Source of the DNA: an uncultured Clostridia bacterium
GTDB lineage: Bacteria; Bacillota; Clostridia; TANB77; CAG-508
Assembly: GCA_947632745.1 (NCBI GenBank)
Contig: CANRQH010000068.1
Coordinates: 1 to 6,934, forward strand
Length of the DNA: 6,934 nt
Reading direction: 5' to 3'
Made by a program: the position numbers and the translations under genes. Positions 5,080-6,934 of this stretch are shown here, one piece after another. The notes below the pieces were generated by a model. It did not search any database. It worked only from the letters and a program-made list of their open reading frames with translations, and was not told the DNA's origin. How positions within the stretch are numbered: the first letter of the stretch is position 1; every line of letters begins with the position of its first letter.

Positions 5080-5139
5080 ATGTAAATAAAAAAATTAGTT
5101 GTGTAAAGCAAACTTTAAAATTTTATAGGAGGTTTTAAT

Positions 5140-5346
5140 ATGAATGAAATAATATTTAATGTAGAAGGCATGATGTGTAATGGATGTGAAAACAGAGTAC
5201 AAAATGCATTACAAACAATAGATGGTGTAGAAAAAGTTGTTGCAAACCATGTAGATGGAACAGTAACAGTTACTTTAAATAGCGATATAGATAAATCTAT
5301 AATAAAAGATAAATTAGAAGATTTAGGCTATGAAGTAAAAGAATAA
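5140..5346 (+). CDS. copZ: CopZ-like copper chaperone (single HMA domain)
   Basis: This 68-residue cytoplasmic protein is one heavy-metal-associated domain, the usual length for CopZ. It binds Cu(I) and passes it to the CopA ATPase or to a copper sensor. The metal site is the G-M-M-C-N-G-C loop, with C13 and C16 as ligands after the first beta strand (EIIFNVEG). The rest follows the beta-alpha-beta-beta-alpha-beta fold: a helix at about 16-27, VEKVVANHVDGTVTVTL as two strands, a second helix, and the last strand GYEVKE with Tyr in the position usual for CopZ. The start is fixed by a perfect AGGAGG (5127-5132), seven bases upstream. copA follows 76 bases later in the same direction. Specificity for copper over other soft metals is inferred from the motif and from pairing with copA. 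Confidence 0.93.
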   Translation: MNEIIFNVEGMMCNGCENRVQNALQTIDGVEKVVANHVDGTVTVTLNSDIDKSIIKDKLEDLGYEVKE

Positions 5347-5385
5347 AAGTATACTTTTATTTTAAATTTATATATAAAAGTATGC
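5344..5385. repeat. Overlapping palindromes between copZ and copA
   Basis: The half-site TAAAAGTA occurs at 5344-5351, inverted as TACTTTTA at 5352-5359, and again direct at 5375-5382. The first two make a perfect 16-bp palindrome starting on the copZ stop codon. The second and third make a 12-bp stem (5349-5360 with 5374-5385, one G-U) around a 13-base loop. The two pairings are mutually exclusive. No T run follows, so this looks like an mRNA processing or stability element, or a protein-binding site, rather than a terminator. Confidence 0.6.
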
Positions 5386-5422
5386 CTTTCTAACTATATT
5401 AAGAAAGGGATGTATTTTTATT

Positions 5423-6934
5423 ATGAAAAAAATAATTTTATCTATTGATGGAATGACCTGTTCTGCGTGTTCTAATGGATTAGAGAAATATTTAAATAAA
5501 CAAAATGGAATAAAAGAGGCAAGTGTTAATTTAGTTATGGCAAATGCCACGATTGAATATGACGAAAAATTATTAAATGTTTCTAATCTAGAAGAATTTG
5601 TTAAGCAAGCAGGTTTTAAAAGTTTAGGCGAATTTAAAGAAATAAAAACAGAAAGTAATAATAAAAAAGAAAAAATTAAATTTATAATTTTTACTATTCT
5701 AGCAATTGTAACTCTATATATTTCAATGGGACATATGATAAATTTACCAACAATTAATTTTTTAAATCCAGAAACAAATAGCATAAACTATATGGTGGCT
5801 TTGTTAGTACTAACACTTGCTTTTCTATGGTATGGATTTGATATATTAAAAAATGGATACATAAATTTAATTCACAAAACACCAAATATGGATACATTAG
5901 TTGGAATAGGTGTTATAGCAAGTTTAGGATATAGTATTTATAATATGGCTATGGTCTTACAAAGACATAACATGCATGTTATGAATTTATATTTTGAATC
6001 AGCTGCAATAGTCATATATTTTATAAAACTTGGAAGATATCTTGATGGAATAAGTAAAGACAAAACAAAAGAAGCAATACAAAAATTAGTTAAAATCACA
6101 CCAAATTCGGCAGTAATTAAAGTAGATGGAGTAGAAAAACAAGTAACTTTAGATGAAATAAATAAAGGAGATATTGTAGTATCAAGACCTGGAGAAAAAA
6201 TTGCAGTTGATGGTGAAATAATACTTGGAAAAGCCCATTTAGATGAATCTTTTATCACTGGAGAAAGTAAGCCTGTTGCAAAAGAAATAGGTGGCACAGT
6301 AATTGCAGGAAGTATAAATTATGATGGATATATAGAATATAAGGCTCAAAGAATAGGAAAAGAGTCAACAATATCTGAAATAGTAAGATTAGTTGTTGAA
6401 GCGGCAGGTACAAAAGCTCCAATTGCAAAGGTTGCAGACAAGGTTTCAGGTATATTTGTACCAGTTGTTATTTTAATTGCAATAATTACATTTTTTATGT
6501 ATTTAATTATAGGTCAAGGAGTAGGAGAAGCTTTAACTACATTTGTAACAGTTTTAGTTGTTGCATGTCCATGTAGTTTAGGGTTAGCAACTCCACTTGC
6601 AATAGTAATATCTGAGGGACTATGTGCAGGAAAAGGAATACTGGTAAAGAAAAGTGAAATATTAGAAAATGCACAAAAAATAAATACAGTAGTGTTTGAT
6701 AAAACAGGGACATTAACTTATGGAAAACTAAAAATATCAAAAGTAATAGATTACAATAATACCAAAAATTTATTACAAATAGTAGGAAGCATAGAGGCAA
6801 AATCAACACATCCAATAGGAAAAGCTTTTACAGATTATTTAGAAGAAAATAAATTAAAAAAATTAGAAGTTTCAAATTTTGAAAATATAGCAGGGCTTGG
6901 AATAAAAGCAAAAGTAGAAGAAAATGAATATCTT
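5423..6934 (+). CDS. copA: CopA-type Cu(I)-exporting P1B-ATPase, 3' end beyond the window
   Basis: The first 504 residues of an ATPase, usually about 730-800 long, are present; the frame is open to the right edge. It pumps Cu(I) out of the cytoplasm using ATP. One N-terminal HMA domain has the metal loop GMTCSAC (C13, C16). Predicted helices are MA 86-105 (with ISMGHM), MB 122-142, M1 156-180 (after PNMDTLV), M2 187-205, M3 342-363 and M4 368-398. The actuator domain has TGES at 279-282. The transport site CPC is at 382-384, followed by SLGLATP, where most relatives have Ala at the Ser. The phosphorylation motif DKTGT starts at D426, and the nucleotide-domain HP is H463-P464. The M1-M2 loop contains RHNMHVMN, whose His and Met residues could assist copper release. 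The hinge GDGxND and last two helices lie off the window. The start ATG has only AAAGGGA (5404-5410), 12 bases upstream, weaker than that of copZ. Confidence 0.96.
   Translation, partial: MKKIILSIDGMTCSACSNGLEKYLNKQNGIKEASVNLVMANATIEYDEKLLNVSNLEEFVKQAGFKSLGEFKEIKTESNNKKEKIKFIIFTILAIVTLYISMGHMINLPTINFLNPETNSINYMVALLVLTLAFLWYGFDILKNGYINLIHKTPNMDTLVGIGVIASLGYSIYNMAMVLQRHNMHVMNLYFESAAIVIYFIKLGRYLDGISKDKTKEAIQKLVKITPNSAVIKVDGVEKQVTLDEINKGDIVVSRPGEKIAVDGEIILGKAHLDESFITGESKPVAKEIGGTVIAGSINYDGYIEYKAQRIGKESTISEIVRLVVEAAGTKAPIAKVADKVSGIFVPVVILIAIITFFMYLIIGQGVGEALTTFVTVLVVACPCSLGLATPLAIVISEGLCAGKGILVKKSEILENAQKINTVVFDKTGTLTYGKLKISKVIDYNNTKNLLQIVGSIEAKSTHPIGKAFTDYLEENKLKKLEVSNFENIAGLGIKAKVEENEYL

Noticed and set aside
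5122..5127. A second copZ promoter (TTGTGT at 5099-5104 with TTTATA at 5122-5127)
   Set aside because: Transcription would begin after the AGGAGG at 5127-5132, leaving an mRNA without its ribosome binding site; the promoter at 5051-5079 is better in sequence and position.
5368..6815. Minus-strand frames at 5368-5784, 5938-6297 and 6537-6815
   Set aside because: All are antisense shadows of copA, whose motifs (CSAC, TGES, CPC, DKTGT, HP) are in one uninterrupted plus-strand frame starting at 5423.

Overview
The window is strongly A+T rich (by eye about three quarters A+T or more) with matching AAA/ATA/TTA codon use. It has AGGAGG-type ribosome binding sites, sigma-A promoters and an alpha/beta-type small acid-soluble spore protein. 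This fits a low-GC, endospore-forming Firmicute, most likely an anaerobic Clostridia-class species. UGG is used for Trp and the genes end in TAA or TAG, so nothing suggests an altered code.

Layout: (1) Bases 3-92 hold the last 29 codons of a gene entering from the left. (2) Bases 216-2136 hold a two-gene operon of unknown function. It encodes a 357-residue protein with an N-terminal Cys cluster and a C-terminal domain containing IxDTYDFT, then, 13 bp later, a 277-residue single-span membrane-anchored protein whose outer region is internally duplicated. A hairpin terminator follows. (3) Bases 2180-3601 hold a self-contained unit: an AAA_14/DUF4143 ATPase gene with its own near-consensus promoter, preceded by two perfect inverted repeats. 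It lies between two copies of an 83-bp direct repeat that carries the last 12 codons of the membrane-protein gene plus its terminator. (4) A convergent spore-protein gene (3787-3996, minus) has a candidate sigma-G promoter. (5) A divergent Cof-type HAD phosphatase gene (4198-5070) has a sigma-A promoter that fixes its start. (6) A copper-handling operon follows: copZ (5140-5346), then copA (5423 to beyond the right edge), with a promoter inside the end of the HAD gene.

CopZ and CopA act together: CopZ carries Cu(I) in the cytoplasm and delivers it to the CopA efflux ATPase. The spore protein coats and protects DNA in the dormant spore. The HAD enzyme is a general small-phosphate phosphatase with no evident link to either.

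The least explained part is 216-3705. It combines an unknown gene pair with an ATPase cassette that appears to have been placed between two copies of the pair's 3' end, leaving a 12-codon gene remnant and a second terminator behind it. No CRISPR array, tRNA, rRNA, transposase or integrase was seen.
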